Positions 21,203 to 33,533 of a stretch of DNA of 64,000 bases are shown piece by piece. Both the position numbers and the translations under genes were made by a program. The notes beneath the pieces are model-generated. The model was not told the DNA's origin and did no database searches. It worked only from the letters and a program-made list of their open reading frames with translations. How positions within the stretch are numbered: position 1 is the first letter of the stretch; every line of letters starts with the position of its first letter. Origin of the DNA: Eulemur rufifrons (lineage: Eukaryota > Chordata > Mammalia > Primates > Lemuridae); NCBI RefSeq assembly GCF_041146395.1, contig NC_090989.1:119039501-119103500 (forward strand), in the 5' to 3' direction.

Positions 21203-21599
21203 TGTCTTAGTCCATTTTGTGTTGCTATAACAGAATACCTGAGACTGGGTAATTTATAAAGAAATTCTGGAGGCTTGGAAGTCTAAAATTGGGCAGCTGC
21301 ATCTGGTTGGCTTCTGGTGAGGGCTTTGTGCTGCATGATAACATGGTAGAAAAGTGGAAGGGCACAAAAGTATGAGCAAAAGAGAGCAAACACAAAGAGG
21401 AACGTTACTTTATAACAACCTGTTCTCAAGCTAACTAATCTAGTCCCATAAAAACTCACTCCCATATTAAACTATTCATGAAGGATTTACCCCATCACCC
21501 AAATGCCTCCCACCATGCCGCACTTTCCAACACTGACACGTTGAGGACCAAGCCTCAACATGTGTTTTGGTGGAGACAAACCATATCCAATCCATAGCA
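21203..21599 (-). mobile_element. MaLR (MST/MLT1A-type) solo LTR, antisense
   Basis: Starts TGTCTTAGTCCATTTTGTGTTGCTATAACAGAATACC and ends CCATATCCAATCCATAGCA, so it has the TG...CA ends of an LTR read backwards. Internal blocks: TGAGACTGGGTAATTTATAAAGAAA, CTTCTGGTGAGGGC and ATTCATGAAGGATTTACCCC. No internal retroviral sequence is joined to it. Confidence 0.88.
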
Positions 21600-22914
21600 T
21601 ATATCTAGGGCCAATCAATCCTCCCATCAGCCGTGAGCTAACACTGTGCTGATCTGCATCCAGACTTGAGTCCTGTTTTTCCTATCTGGATTTCCAGCTG
21701 ATCATCCTGTTCATGGACCATGATTTTAGTACCTTACCTAATTCCTGTTCCCTCAATAATGCCAGCTCTCACCTGGTACCTAGGACTGTGATAACTGCTC
21801 TCAAACTTCCCTAGTGTTCATAACATACCAAATTTCTAAGGGCCACCTTTTTCTGGATGCCCCATTGTTGCAGATATCAGATGGCCTACCCAGCATCAAT
21901 TCCTCACCCCTCCCTCCCAATAAAACACCCTCTCCCACATAGCCCACATGCCTCAAGGGAGGCATACAGCTAACCCACTTCCAGGGATTGGCCTAAATGA
22001 TCCAAAGGAAATCTCATCCTCCTTGCTAGTGTTCAAAAATAGGATAAGGAGGATTGGCTTGCTATGGGCTTCTGGAAAAGTGCTTTCGTTTTCTTCTGGA
22101 ATATCATCCAGAAGGGACATTCTCACTCTTCCTCTGCACATTATCATATCCATATGTAATGCCCTAAAGTGGTTAGTTACCTCATCACTAGTCTCAGGAT
22201 GATTCTGGCACACAGGAGAAGACAGAATGAAGAAAATCACACAGGAATGGATTCAAAATCATTGGATAAAATCAACCCTGAAGCCAGCCCTTCCTCTGGA
22301 GTTTCAGTTATGTGACTAAATGAATTTTGTTTTTGTTTACATCTGGTATGTTGCATTTTTCTACTATTCCAGCTGAAAGCAAGTTTGCTGGTGCACCATT
22401 TTCTGCATGCCTCTCAGAACTCAGATTTCATTAGGTGGACACATCCCTCACCCATCCAGTTCTTGATCCTGGTCTTCTAATCAGGCCAATATCCCACTGC
22501 ATTAGTGTTCTCTGTTGAACTGACCTTTATAAGGTGGCTCTATGTTCAGCACCTGCTTTCCCAGAGTAGGCAGGTCTCATTCTAAGTTCCAACCCTTCCA
22601 AACCAGTTGATTCTGTCTGTAGGACAGTCACATTCCAAGATGAAAGAAAATGAAGAGAACAAATGAAAGTACACAATCCAACTGCTGGGAATTCCAAATC
22701 AGTATGAGAACCTAGGCAAATGTTTTTAGAACATATGGAGTTACAAAAGGTGGTAATTTCCTTGATTCAAGTCTAATAAATATATTTAAAGTGAGAATAG
22801 TAAGCATAAAGTCAAAAGATAAATAAGAAAATCTTTTTAACAAGTAATTCCACTAAATATATATTTGGTAAGATGGCCTCATATTATAAAACAAAAAGTC
22901 TTCCTTAATACAAA
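21600..22914. other. Mostly unassigned non-genic sequence
   Basis: No gene seen. Two overlapping frames (84 and 95 codons, opposite strands, about 21950-22240) are mirror-open and not convincing. The A-rich last 250 bases may already belong to the L1 that follows. Confidence 0.4.
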
Positions 22915-25900
22915 ATACATCCAAAAGCTTTAATAATAGACTAAGCAGAAGAGAGAATCCCAGAACTTGAAGACAGGTATTTTGAAATAATTCAGTCAGA
23001 CAAAAATAAGGAAAAAACAATAAAAAAGAATGAATAAAGCCTCTGAGACATCTAGAACTACATAAAGTGACCAGATTTATGAATTACCAGTATTCCCAAG
23101 GGGGAAGAGAGATCAAAAAGATTAGAAAACTTCTTTAAGGAAATAATCAATGAAAACTTCCCAAGTCTAGCAAGAGAGTTAGATATCCTGATACAGGAAG
23201 CCCAGCAATGCCCAGGCAAATACAGTGTGGAAAGGACTTCACCATGACATAGTATATTCAGAATATCTAAACTCAAAGTGAAAGAATGAATTTTAAAATT
23301 AACAAAAGAAAAGCATCTAGTCACCTATAAAGGAAACCCCAATAGACTAATAGCACAAACCTTACAAGACAGAAGAGAATGGAATGGCATTTTCAAAGTG
23401 CTAAATGAAAACAACCATTGGCCCAGAACTTTATATTCTGCCAGAATAAGCTTCATAAATGAAGGAGAAATAAAATCTTTCCCAAACAAGCAAACACCGA
23501 ATTTGCGGACCACTAGACTTGCACTAAAGGAAATGTTCAAAGGGATCTTAAACATAAAAATGAAAGGTCAATATTCACCATCGCAAAAATATGAAGTTCA
23601 CGGGTCTTATAAAACAATCACACAAAGGAGGAAGAGAAAGGAATCAAATGGCAACAGTTTGAAAGACAGAAGTTTATCAAACAACAAAGACAAAAAGAGG
23701 AAAGAAAGAAACAAAGAATTTATAAAACAACTAGAAAATGACTAACAATATAACAGGAAGAAGGCTTCACATATGGATACTAGCCTTGAACATAAATGGA
23801 GTCTATAGCCCACTTAAAAGATATAGATTAGAGAATGGATTTTAAAAAACCCGTGATCTAACTACATGCTGCTTACAAGAAATTTGACTTACTCATAAAG
23901 GCATATAGACTGAAAGTAAAGGGGTGGAAAAGACATTTCACACAAACGGAACCAAAACTGAGCAGGAGTAACTATACTTATATCAGATAAAACAGACGTT
24001 AAATCAAAAGCAATACAAAAAAAAAGACAAAGAAAGTCATTATCTATAAAGGGACCAATTCAGCAAAAGGATATAATAATCCTAATTATATATGTACCCA
24101 ACATCAGAGCACTCTGATTTACAAAACAATTATTACTAGACCTAAAGAAAGAGACAGATAGTAATACAATAATAGTGGGGGACTTCAACACCCCCAGTCG
24201 TAGCATTAGACAGATTGAGACAGAAAATCAACAAAGAGACATTGGACTTAAATTGGGACTTTAGACCAAATAGATATAAGACATTTATAGAACATTGCAC
24301 CCAACAAATACAGAATGTACATTCTTTTCATCAGCACATGAAACATTCTCCAAGATAAACTACATGTTAGGGCACAAAACAAGTCTTAACAAACTTTGAA
24401 ATATACAAATCATATCAAGAATCTTGTCATACCACAATGGAATAAAGCTAGAAATCAATACCAAGAGGAACTTTGGAAACTATACAAATACATAGAAATT
24501 AAACAGCATGCTCCTGAAAGACCACTGGGTTAATGAAGAAATTAAGACAGAAATTAAAAAGGTTTTTTTGAGATGAATAAAAATGAAAACACAATATATT
24601 AAAACCTGTGGGATACAGTAAAAGCAGTGCTAAGACGGAAGTTTATTGCATTAAGTGCCTACATCAAAAAAGTAGAAATATCACAAATTACCACCCCAAC
24701 ATCAACCATAAGGAACTAGAAGAATAACAATAAATCAAAACCAAAGTTAGCATAAAAAAAGGAATAACAAAGATCAGAGCATAACTAAATGAAATAGAGA
24801 CCAAAACACAATACAAAGGGGATTAACAGAATAAAAAGTTTTTTCTTCAAAAAGATAAATAAAATTGATAAACCACTAGCTAGACTAACCAAGAAAAAAA
24901 GAGAGAAGATACAAATAAACAAAATTGGAAATGAAAAAAAGACATTACAACATACCACAGAAATACAAAAGTTTCTCAGAGACAGTTATGAACAACTATA
25001 CACTCACAAACTAGGAAACCTAGAGGAAATGGATAAATTACTGGAAATATACAATCTCCTGAGATTGAACCAGGAAGAACTAGAACTCCCAAACACATCA
25101 ATAATGAGTAGGGAAATTGAATCAATAATAAAACATCTACCAAGGAGGGGGAAAAAAATGCCCAGGATCAGATCGATTCACAGCTGAATTCTACTAAACA
25201 AACAAAGAACTAATATCAATACTGCTGAAATTTTCCCAAGAATCAAGGGAAAGAGAATTCTCCCTAACTCATTCTACAAGGCCAGTATCACCCTGATATC
25301 AAAACCAGACAAGGACACAACAAAAAAAGAAAACTGCAGACCAATATTCCTGATGAACATAGGCACAAAATACTACCAAACAAAATCCAACATCACTTCA
25401 AAAAGATAATGCACCATGATCAAGTGGGTTTTATACCAAGGATACAAGGATGGTTCAACATTCACAAGTCAAGAAATGTGATTCACCACATACACAGAAT
25501 TAAAAACAAAAACAATATGATCATCTCTCGACAGATGCAGAAAAAGCATTTGATAAAATTCAGCATCCCTTTATGATAAAAACCCTCAGCAAACTAGACA
25601 TAGAAGGAACATACCTCAAAATAATAAAGAGCACACAAAACAAACCCACAGCCAACATCACACTAAACAGGGAAAAGTTGATAGCATTCCCTCTAAGAAC
25701 TGGAACAAGACAAGGATGTCCACTTTCACTACTCTGATTAAACATAGAGCTGGAAGTCCTTGCCAGAGCAATCAAGCAAAAGAAAAAAATAAAAGGCATC
25801 CAAATTGGGAAAGAGGAAGTCAAATTATCCCTGTTCACTGATAATATGATCTTATATCTAGAAAACCCTAAAGACTCCACCAAAAAAACTCTTATATTTG

Positions 25901-27803
25901 AAATATGAATTTAGTAAAGTTTCAGATACAAAAATCAACAATCAGTAGTGCATCTTTACACCAATAACAGTCTAGCTGAGAACCAAATGAAGAAGTCAAT
26001 CTCATTTACAATAGCTGCAAAAAATAAATAAAATAAAATACCTAGGAGTGTATTTAACTAAAGAGGTGAACTATCTCTCCAAGGAAAACTACAAAACACT
26101 GATGAAGGAAATTGTAGATGACACAAACAAATGGGAAAACATCCCATGTTCATGGATTAGAAGATTTCAATATTGTTAAAATGACCATACCGCCCAAAGC
26201 AATCTACAAGTTCAATGTAATCCCTATCAAAATACCAAGGTCATTTTTCACAGAATTGGAAATATTCTGAAGTTCTAAAGTATGGAACCAAAAAAAGAGG
26301 GCAAATAGCCCAAGCAATCCCAAGCAAAAAGAAAAAAGCTGCAGGCATCACATTGCCTAACTTCAAATTATACTACAAGGCTACAGTAATCAAAATGGCA
26401 TGGTACTGGTATAAAAATAGACACATAAGACCAATGGAACAGAATAGAGAACCCTGAAAAAGAGCCACATACTTACAGTCAATTAATCTTTGACAAAGTC
26501 AACAATAACATACACTGGGGAAAGGAAACCCTTTTCAATAAATGTTGCTGGGAAAATTGGATTACCATACAAAGAGGAATGAAACTGGATCCCTGTCTCT
26601 CACCGTATACAAAAATCAACTCAAGACGCATTGAAAACTTGCATGTCAGAAACAATAAAAAACAACTAGAAGAAAATCTGGGGAAAACTCTTCTGGATAT
26701 TGGTCTAGGCAAAGAATTCATGACTAAGATTTCAAAAGCACCAGCAATAAAAGTAAAAATAGACAAATGAGATTTAACTAAACTAAAAAGCTTCTGCACA
26801 GCAAAAGAAATAATCAACAGTGTGAACAGACATCTTGTTGAATGGGAATAAATATTTGCAAACTGTTCATATGATAGAGGACTAATATCCAGAATGTACG
26901 AAGAACCCAAGCAACACAACAACAACAACAACAACAACAAGTCCCAAATAATCCCATTATAAAGTAGGCTGAAAACATGAATAGACATTTTTCAAAAGAA
27001 TTTGAAAACATTTTTCAAACAAATGGCCAAGAAATATACGAAAAAAAGTTTATCGTTACTAATCATCAGAGAAATGCAATTAAAACCACAATGAGATATC
27101 ATCTTACACCAATCAGAATAGCTGTTATGAAAAAGACAAAAAATAACAGATGTTGGCCTGGATGCGGAGAAAAGGGAACTCTCATACACTATCAGTAGGA
27201 ATGTAAATTAGTAAAACCTGTATGGAAATTTCTCAAAAAAGTAAAAATAAAACTACCATACAATCCAGCAATCCCACTACTAGGTATCTACCCAAAGGAA
27301 AAGAAATCATTATGTCAAAAAGATACCTGTACTCATATGTTTATCACAACACTATTCACAATAGCAAAGATGTAGAATCAACCTAATTGTCCATCACCGG
27401 AGGATTGGATAAAGAAAATGTGTACTATATGCACAGTAGAATGCTATTCAGCCATAAAAAAGAATGACGTCATGTCTTTTACAGCAAAATGAATGGAGAG
27501 GAGGCAATTATTTGAAGTGCAACAACTCAGACATAGAAAGACAAATACCACATGTTCTCATCTGTAAGTGGGAGCTAAATAACATGTACATATGGAAGCA
27601 GAGTGTCAAATAATGAGCAGTGGAGGGTCAGAGAGGTAGGAGGTGGATGATAGAGGGTTGCTTTGTGGGTACAACGTGCCTTACTGCAGCAATGGATGAA
27701 CTGAAGGCCCTGACTTCACCAAAATGCAATATGTCAATGTAGCATACTTGTATTTGTATCCCATGAGTATATACCAAAAAAAGAACATTAAAGTTTTGAA
27801 AAA
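22915..27803 (+). mobile_element. 4.9-kb 5'-truncated L1 (L1PB/L1MA age), inactive
   Basis: The element begins inside ORF1 (CAGAAGAGAGAATCCCAGAACTTGAAGACAGG) and runs through the ORF1 end (TTTATATTCTGCCAGAATAAGC), an ORF2 start region at about 23750, reverse transcriptase, the C-terminal zinc-knuckle region and a 3' UTR ending near 27803 (GAACATTAAAGTTTTG). ORF2 is broken by many stops and frameshifts. The RT active-site box at 25834-25845 reads FTDN where active L1s have FADD, so a catalytic aspartate is lost. The 169-codon frame on the opposite strand is antisense to ORF2. Confidence 0.9.
26916..26940 (+). repeat. (AAC)n microsatellite within L1 ORF2
   Basis: Eight AAC units expanded where the L1 normally has a short CAA-rich stretch. 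It creates a poly-Cys/Gln-like artefact in translated frames. Confidence 0.9.
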
Positions 27804-28118
27804 GAAAATGTCTGCCTTGAAAGCAGCTATCAGAATGTAATATTACTGAGATTTTATATGTATTTGAAAAATCCTTTTATAAATATTTTATTTGATACTG
27901 TCCATTGACCATTTTGTTCAAAATGCTCAAAATGGACCTTATGTTTTGAAACACTTTGTTGATTGAAAGTGCTATTTTTATTGACAATTCCCAGTTTTAT
28001 AAATGGGGTTAAGAGTCTTAAAGAATGCTCAACTGAACCAGTGAGAAAGACGGTTGTGATTTATTGGCTGGACTCTAGCAAAAGTCCTTCCCACACCCCT
28101 CCACCTTTCTGTCCACAG
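27804..28118. other. Unassigned sequence after the L1
   Basis: No gene or repeat recognised. Its last 40 bases form the pyrimidine tract in front of the exon-like module. Confidence 0.35.
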
Positions 28119-28222
28119 AGACACCCTGCTCTGACAAACACTCATGAAGCAGTGTATGCATGGATGGTCCCTGCCCTAGTCCAGCCAGATGCCATCATGC
28201 ATGAACTACTTGCAGAAGTAGG
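28119..28222 (+). other. Exon-like module (putative 104-nt exon), coding status unknown
   Basis: CCCCTCCACCTTTCTGTCCACAG directly precedes 28119 and GTAAGT begins at 28223, an excellent donor. Only the first frame is open throughout (35 codons), ending in phase 2. The peptide is unfamiliar. No upstream partner in compatible phase is visible: the module at 17142-17243 ends in phase 1 and this one opens in phase 0. Candidate exon of an unannotated transcript, or chance. Confidence 0.35.
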
Positions 28223-28349
28223 GTAAGTTTTCATGGCAAAATGAAGCTTTTTTGCAAATTAAAAACAAGCAGCATAATCTTCTGGAAAAAAATTAATTCT
28301 ATCCAAAAATCAGGTAAATAATTATAGAGATAAGCTGCATGAAATAATG

Positions 28350-28575
28350 ACAGGAACCGAGTTTTTGGAATGACTTGGGTTCAAATCCTGATGCCACACA
28401 TAACAGTTATGTAAGCTCAAGTGGACTCAAGCTAATGACTTAAGCTCTGAACTCAGTGCCCTCACCTGTAAAATGGTACTATAACATAAATGGAGCATAT
28501 CATGTTTAATGTACATAAAGCACAGGGCACAACACTTGGCACAGAGTGACATTCAGTTAACAGTAGCTAGTTTGT
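28350..28575 (+). mobile_element. MIR SINE
   Basis: CTTGGGTTCAAATCCTGATGCCAC, GTGCCCTCACCTGTAAAATGG and ACATAAAGCACAGGGCACAACACTTGGCACA follow the MIR order from tRNA-derived head to tail. Confidence 0.85.
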
Positions 28576-29050
28576 TTAGTTCATTATATTTTTCCATCCA
28601 TACTAAGACTCAATGTCATCAATAAGATAAATTAAATTGTGAAACAAACGAAGCATTTAGTTATCACCATATCCCCCGTTTGTGCTGTCATCCTATCCTT
28701 CACCGCCTACTCCTCCACCCAGCTCCTAGCCCTGGGCCACCCATTTTTGCCATTCCTAGTGCTGGGAACTGTCCCTCACACTGTTCACCATAGCAGTGTA
28801 TTTGTACAAGCCATTCTTTCCAACAAGCCTGCTGCTCCCTGCTTCACATAAGGATTACAAATTTTTATTTTTATTAAGGTGCCACTTCTTCAACTAAAGT
28901 TAGGTAACCATGTATACCCTCCTATTTGAACATTTAAAAATCACTGGTCACATAGCCTTGCATTTCCCAACTGCCCACTCCCCTGCATCACTGTGACCAC
29001 AGGCAAGCACGTCGCCTATGCCAGGCCAGCTCCCACTTACTTAGAAGTTC
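28576..29050. other. Unassigned non-genic sequence
   Basis: A 70-codon hydrophobic frame (28639-28851) has no family match. No repeat confidently recognised. Confidence 0.35.
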
Positions 29051-29059
29051 ACAAGCTCT

Positions 29060-29335
29060 TTGACAAATCTTTCTTGACCTAAGCACTCTAGGTTGGGTTG
29101 GATGGATAGGGTGGCTGGTTCCCAGAGGGCCCTACATTTACGTGTCTTACAACACTCATCACATTGGGTTGTCATTGTCATTTATGTGTCCATCTCCTCT
29201 CAATCCACTATGAGCTCCTCAAGACCAGGGACCATCGATTATGTGCTCTGTAAGCCCAGAGCTCACCGTGATGCCTAACAGGTAATATTAATAGTTCTTC
29301 ATAGCCCAATATTAAATGGATGAATGGGTAGAAGG
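29060..29335 (+). mobile_element. L2 LINE 3' region
   Basis: CAAATCTTTCTTGACCTAAGCAC, CTATGAGCTCCTCAAGACCAGGGACC and GGATGAATGGGTAGAAGG match the ordered features of the L2 3' UTR. Confidence 0.6.
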
Positions 29336-29504
29336 ACTTTTACATAAAAAATGGAATAATATGGTAGAATATCACTAATTCACTAATTACTACCTTTGGC
29401 AAACATGACTCAGATATAGAGTAACTTTTTTATCATTACATTATTTTTATTGAGGTATATTTTCATGCCATAAAATGCACAGATGGGGTTTATAGTTCTA
29501 TGAC

Positions 29505-29915
29505 TACTGAAAAATCGATTAATGGAACAGAATTAAATGTCCAGAAATAGGCCTATATGTGTGTGTCTATTTACACATATACATGGTCAATTGATTTTTG
29601 ACAAAAGTGACAAGGTAATTCAACAGGGAAAGAAAATATTTTCAACAAATGATGCTAGAACTATTGAATATATGGGAGAAAATGAACCCCAACCCTTAAA
29701 AATTAGACCACACCATACATAAAAATTAGAGATGGATTACAGTTCTAAAAGTAAAACCTATAAAGGTTTTAAAAGAAAACACATGATAAAATCTTCATGA
29801 CCTTGGACAAGACACAAAAAGCATTAATCATAAAAGAAAAAAATCGATAAATTGTGCCTCATTAAAAATTTTTAATTTATTCATCAAAGGACACTATTAA
29901 GAAAATCAGAAAGGA
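29505..29915 (+). mobile_element. Old L1 ORF2 fragment
   Basis: GGAACAGAATTAAATGTCCAGAAATAGGCC, CATGGTCAATTGATTTTTGACAAA and TTCAACAAATGATGCTAGAAC are ORF2 phrases in order. Frame broken throughout. Confidence 0.8.
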
Positions 29916-30626
29916 AAATGACTTTTAAAACTTCAAAAGCATGCAGTTTTTTTCTACAGGTACTTTCAGTAAATTTCAACTGTCACTCTCAGAACTAATA
30001 ACCCCTCGTTCTAACTCCCTCTGTGAGTTGTAAATCCAGGCCCCATGTCTTCCAGTCTTGCTCAAGACCCTGTTGGCTAAGGGCAACTATTTTTTGCTTC
30101 CTTTGCCTTTGGAGATTAGAAGATAAAAGCACAATGAAAGATAAACTCTGCCATTCTCCCTGACTTCTTAAAACCCATGTTTGTCTCTCTTCCAGTCAAG
30201 TAAAATGTAACACTTGGCAATCACATTTTTACACTACTATCTCCTCTAACTCATTTGACTGTTTCACCTCTTTTGAAGATTCCCATATGAGAACAAAATG
30301 ATTCATACAGACAGATTAAAATCATTTTTAACTAACTATGTTCCATAAAATCTCTATCTTAAAGGAATATGCATAGTTCCTTTTGAATATTTTGCTAAAA
30401 TAATTCTGAGCATGAAAGAACTGTTTTTACAGCCAGAGTTTTTTCACACACAGCTTTAGCATGAGTGAAATTGAGTGTTTCTATTTTAAAAATTGTGAGG
30501 ATCAAAATAGATATTGTACGTGAAAGTGCATTATAAACTGCAATGCACAAGAGACATATAAGGTGTTTCAGACTTCAACTTCTGAAAATACGGCAGAGTA
30601 GATACTCTGCAGGGTTCTCATTCTAA
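29916..30626. other. Unassigned non-genic sequence
   Basis: Nothing recognised over about 700 bases. Confidence 0.4.
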
Positions 30627-30642
30627 ATACAACTAGATTCTG

Positions 30643-30984
30643 GGTTGGGCGCGGTGGCTCACGCTTGTAATCCTAGCACTCTGGGAGGTCGAGGTGGATG
30701 GATCGCTTGAGGTCAGGAGTTCGAGACCAGCCTGAGCAAGAGTAAGACCCCCATCTCTACTAAAAATAGAAAATAAATTATCTGGCCAACTAAAAATATA
30801 TATAGAAAAAATTAGCTGGGCGTGGTGGCACATGTCTGTAGTCCCAGCTACTCGGGAGGATCCCTTAAGCAGGAGGATTGCTTAAGCCCAGGAGTTTGGG
30901 TTGCTGTGAGCTAGGCTGATGCCACGGCACTCACTCTAGCCCGGGCAACAAAGCGAGACTCTGTCTCAAAAAAAAAAAAAAAAA
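30643..30984 (+). mobile_element. Full-length lemur-type Alu with target-site duplication
   Basis: GGTTGGGCGCGGTGGCTCACGC start, lemur linker (AAAATAAATTATCTGGCC, then AACTAAAAATATATATAG) and GCTGATGCCACGGCACTCAC right-monomer signature. TSD TACAACTAGATTCTGG (30627-30642) and TACAAGTAGATTCTGG (30985-31000) differs at one base. A short rearrangement around 30855-30885 repeats a CTTAAGCAGGAGGATTGCTTAAG-like segment. Confidence 0.95.
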
Positions 30985-31000
30985 TACAAGTAGATTCTGG

Positions 31001-31376
31001 ATACACAGTAATGAATAAAAAATTTTAATTAGTTACTGGACTCTTCAGAAAGTTAGGGAAATCTCAAAGAGATTTAAAAAAAAATAACAAATTGAACCCA
31101 TGTTGGGAATTTGAGCAATAAGTAAATATAAAAGTGTTGCCCTGATTGAAAATATTAACATTGCTAATATCAGATATGCTACTGAGAAACTGAGCACTGG
31201 CTCTTATTAAAGTGCTGAACCTGAGATCCCAGCATTATTCTAGTGCCCTCAAAGGGGGTTAAAGTGTTTCAAGGTCAGTAATGTTCCCTGGCTCCCAGCA
31301 GAGACAAAGGAAAATCTTCTATGGAAAAACACATCCCTGATACGAAGCTCCCACAAATTAAAGACAACATAATATG
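31001..31376. other. Unassigned sequence
   Basis: No repeat recognised. The 112-codon minus-strand frame 31249-31587 begins in L1 and ends here; it is not a gene. Confidence 0.4.
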
Positions 31377-31389
31377 AGCTCACTATAAA

Positions 31390-31850
31390 CATTCTAGTAC
31401 AGATGACTTTTTTATTGAATGTCTTTTTTTCCTTTGGGTAGATACCCAGTAATGGGATTGCTGGATCAAATGGTAGTTCTACTTGTAGCTCTTTGAGGGA
31501 GCCCATTCTACTAAGTGAAGTATCACAAAAATGGGAAAACAAGCACCATATGCACTCACCATAAAATTGGTAGTAACTGATCAACATTTAAGTTCACATA
31601 TAGTAATAACATTCATCAGGTATCAGGCAGGTAGAGGGCAGAGGGATGGGTATATTTACACCTAATGGGTGCAGTGCACATTGTGTGGGGGATGGACACA
31701 TTTGAAGCTCTGATTCAGGTGGGACAAAGGCAATATATGTAACCTAAATATTTGTATCCCTGTAATATGCTGAAATAAAAAAAAAAGAAAGAAAAATGGA
31801 CACATAACTAGAACTATAAAAAAGGGAAAAAATAAATAAAAACCAAAAAA
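31390..31850 (+). mobile_element. Twin-primed (5'-inverted) L1 3' end
   Basis: 31390-31500 is L1 ORF2 in antisense (the Pro-Leu-Leu-Gly-Ile-Tyr-Pro-Lys-Glu stretch reads on the minus strand). From 31500 the sequence switches to sense ORF2 end (TAAGTGAAGTATCACAAAAATGG) and 3' UTR, ending in an A-rich tail. The 13-bp AGCTCACTATAAA at 31377-31389 recurs at 31851-31863. Inversion inside one TSD pair is the signature of twin priming. The 3' UTR has a single G-rich block, unlike the copy at 32905. Confidence 0.9.
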
Positions 31851-31863
31851 AGCTCACTATAAA

Positions 31864-32889
31864 AAGTTACAAAACTCATACAAGGAAATAAGCAAGTGTG
31901 GGTGAGAATCAACAGAAAACAAAACGATAGTTCACACCCGAGGACTTAAAATAGTCTCAAAAGCAGAATTTCAACATGGCTGTTATAAAGTGTCTAAAGA
32001 AAAGATAAAATTTTAAAAGTGAACAACTAGAAGATGTCAAAAATGACCTAATATATTTTTAAAGGGCCAAAGTAACTTTTAGAAATAAAACTATAATAGT
32101 TAAAATTGAAACTTAATGAATAGGTTAAACAGCAGGTTAGTCACAGCTGAAAGAAAATTATGAATTAAAACATGGAGCTGAAGAAATTACCTTAGTTATA
32201 ATGAAGAGATGAACCTCAGTTAAAATGAAGAGATGAACACATAAGAGATTAAGAGACATGAGCAAAAGAATAATATGCATCCAATCATGTACCAGAAGGG
32301 AAAATAGAGAGAATGGAAGAAAAACAATATTGAAGAAAAAATAGCTAAGAAATTTCTAGAACTGATGAAAAAAGAATGAACCTTCAGAAATAGAAGTACA
32401 ATATATACTAAGCAGAATAAATAAAAATAAATTCCTACACAGTGTGGTGAAAATACAGACCACCAAAGATAATGAGAAGATCTTAAAGGCTTTCATTCAA
32501 AGAACAGAAAAACAGATCACCTACAAAGGAGTAGCTGCAGATTTCTTAAGGGCAACAATAGAAGCATGAGGATAGTGGAATAATAACTTCAAAGTGATGA
32601 GAGAAAATGACAGTCAACATGGAACTGTGCCCCAGCAATACTATCTCTCAGATAAGGAAAAATTGAGAGTGTACCACCAAGAGAACTTCAGTAAGGAACA
32701 TCTTAAAAAATATACTTCAGGTTTCAAGTGATCTTTTATCTAACACATGCATTTTCAATGAGGTGATAGTACCCCGTTAAGAGGGAAAATGCATTCTTGG
32801 TAGGCAAAAATAATCTTACTCTTTTTGTGTATAAACCACAGATATATTATACCTAAACATAAACAGATATACAGTGTGCGTATGGTATT
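31864..32889 (+). mobile_element. Old L1 ORF1-region remnant
   Basis: GAAGATCTTAAAGGC, AAAACAGATCACCTACAAAGGAG, GCAGATTTCTTAAGGGCAACAATAGAAGC and GCCCCAGCAATACTATCTCTCAGATAAGG resemble ORF1 C-terminal sequence of old L1s. Non-coding now. It is the host sequence into which the young L1 at 32905 inserted. Confidence 0.65.
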
Positions 32890-33332
32890 AAAATTGATTG
32901 GGTGCCCTGTGGAAAGCATTATGGAGGTATCTTAAACAGATTCAAGTAGACCTGCCATTTGATCCAGCAATCCCATTATTGGGCATATACCCAAAGGAAA
33001 AAAGGTCATTCTGTAACAAAGACACATGTACCCAAATGTTTATAGCAGCACAATTCACAATAGCAAAGATGTGGAAACAACCCAAACACCCATCAATTCA
33101 TGATTGGATTAGTAAACTGTGGTATATGTATACCATGGAATATTACTCAGCTATAAGAAATAACGGAGATATGACATCTCTATGGTTCTCCTGGAGAGAG
33201 TTGGAACCCATTATATTAAGTGAAGTATCCCAAGAATGGAAAAACAAGCATCACATGTACTCACCAGAAAATTGGTTTCCCTGATCTTCAACCTAAATAC
33301 ACATCTGGGAACGACACCAATCGGATATTAGA

Positions 33333-33530
33333 CTGAGGTGGGGGTGGGGGGAGGGGATAGGTGTATGCCTACACAATGAGTGCATTGCGCACCGTTTGGG
33401 GAATGGTCACGCTTGAAGGTGCTGACTCGGGAAGGGGGGGGTGGGGAAGGGAGGGATATATACCTACATGATGGGTGCAACGCGCACTGTCTGGGGAACA
33501 GACACGCCTGGAGCTTTGACTTGGGGGGAA
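33333..33530 (+). repeat. Duplicated G-rich modules in L1 3' UTR
   Basis: Two related modules of roughly 100 bp: G-run, then TATRYCTACAYRATGRGTGCA, CGCACYGT and a GGGGAAYRG-YCACGC segment. Module 1 about 33333-33425 and module 2 about 33430-33530. Each G-run (GAGGTGGGGGTGGGGGGAGGGG at 33336 and GGGGGGGGTGGGGAAGGGAGGG at 33436) can form a G-quadruplex. Confidence 0.8.
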
Positions 33531-33533
33531 AGG

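Noticed and set aside
26479..26988. 169-codon minus-strand frame with a hydrophobic, Leu/Cys-rich product
   Set aside because: Antisense to L1 ORF2; the Leu and Cys runs come from the (AAC)n expansion.
32898..33284. 128-codon plus-strand frame as a host gene
   Set aside because: It is the C-terminal end of L1 ORF2 in a young 5'-truncated insertion.
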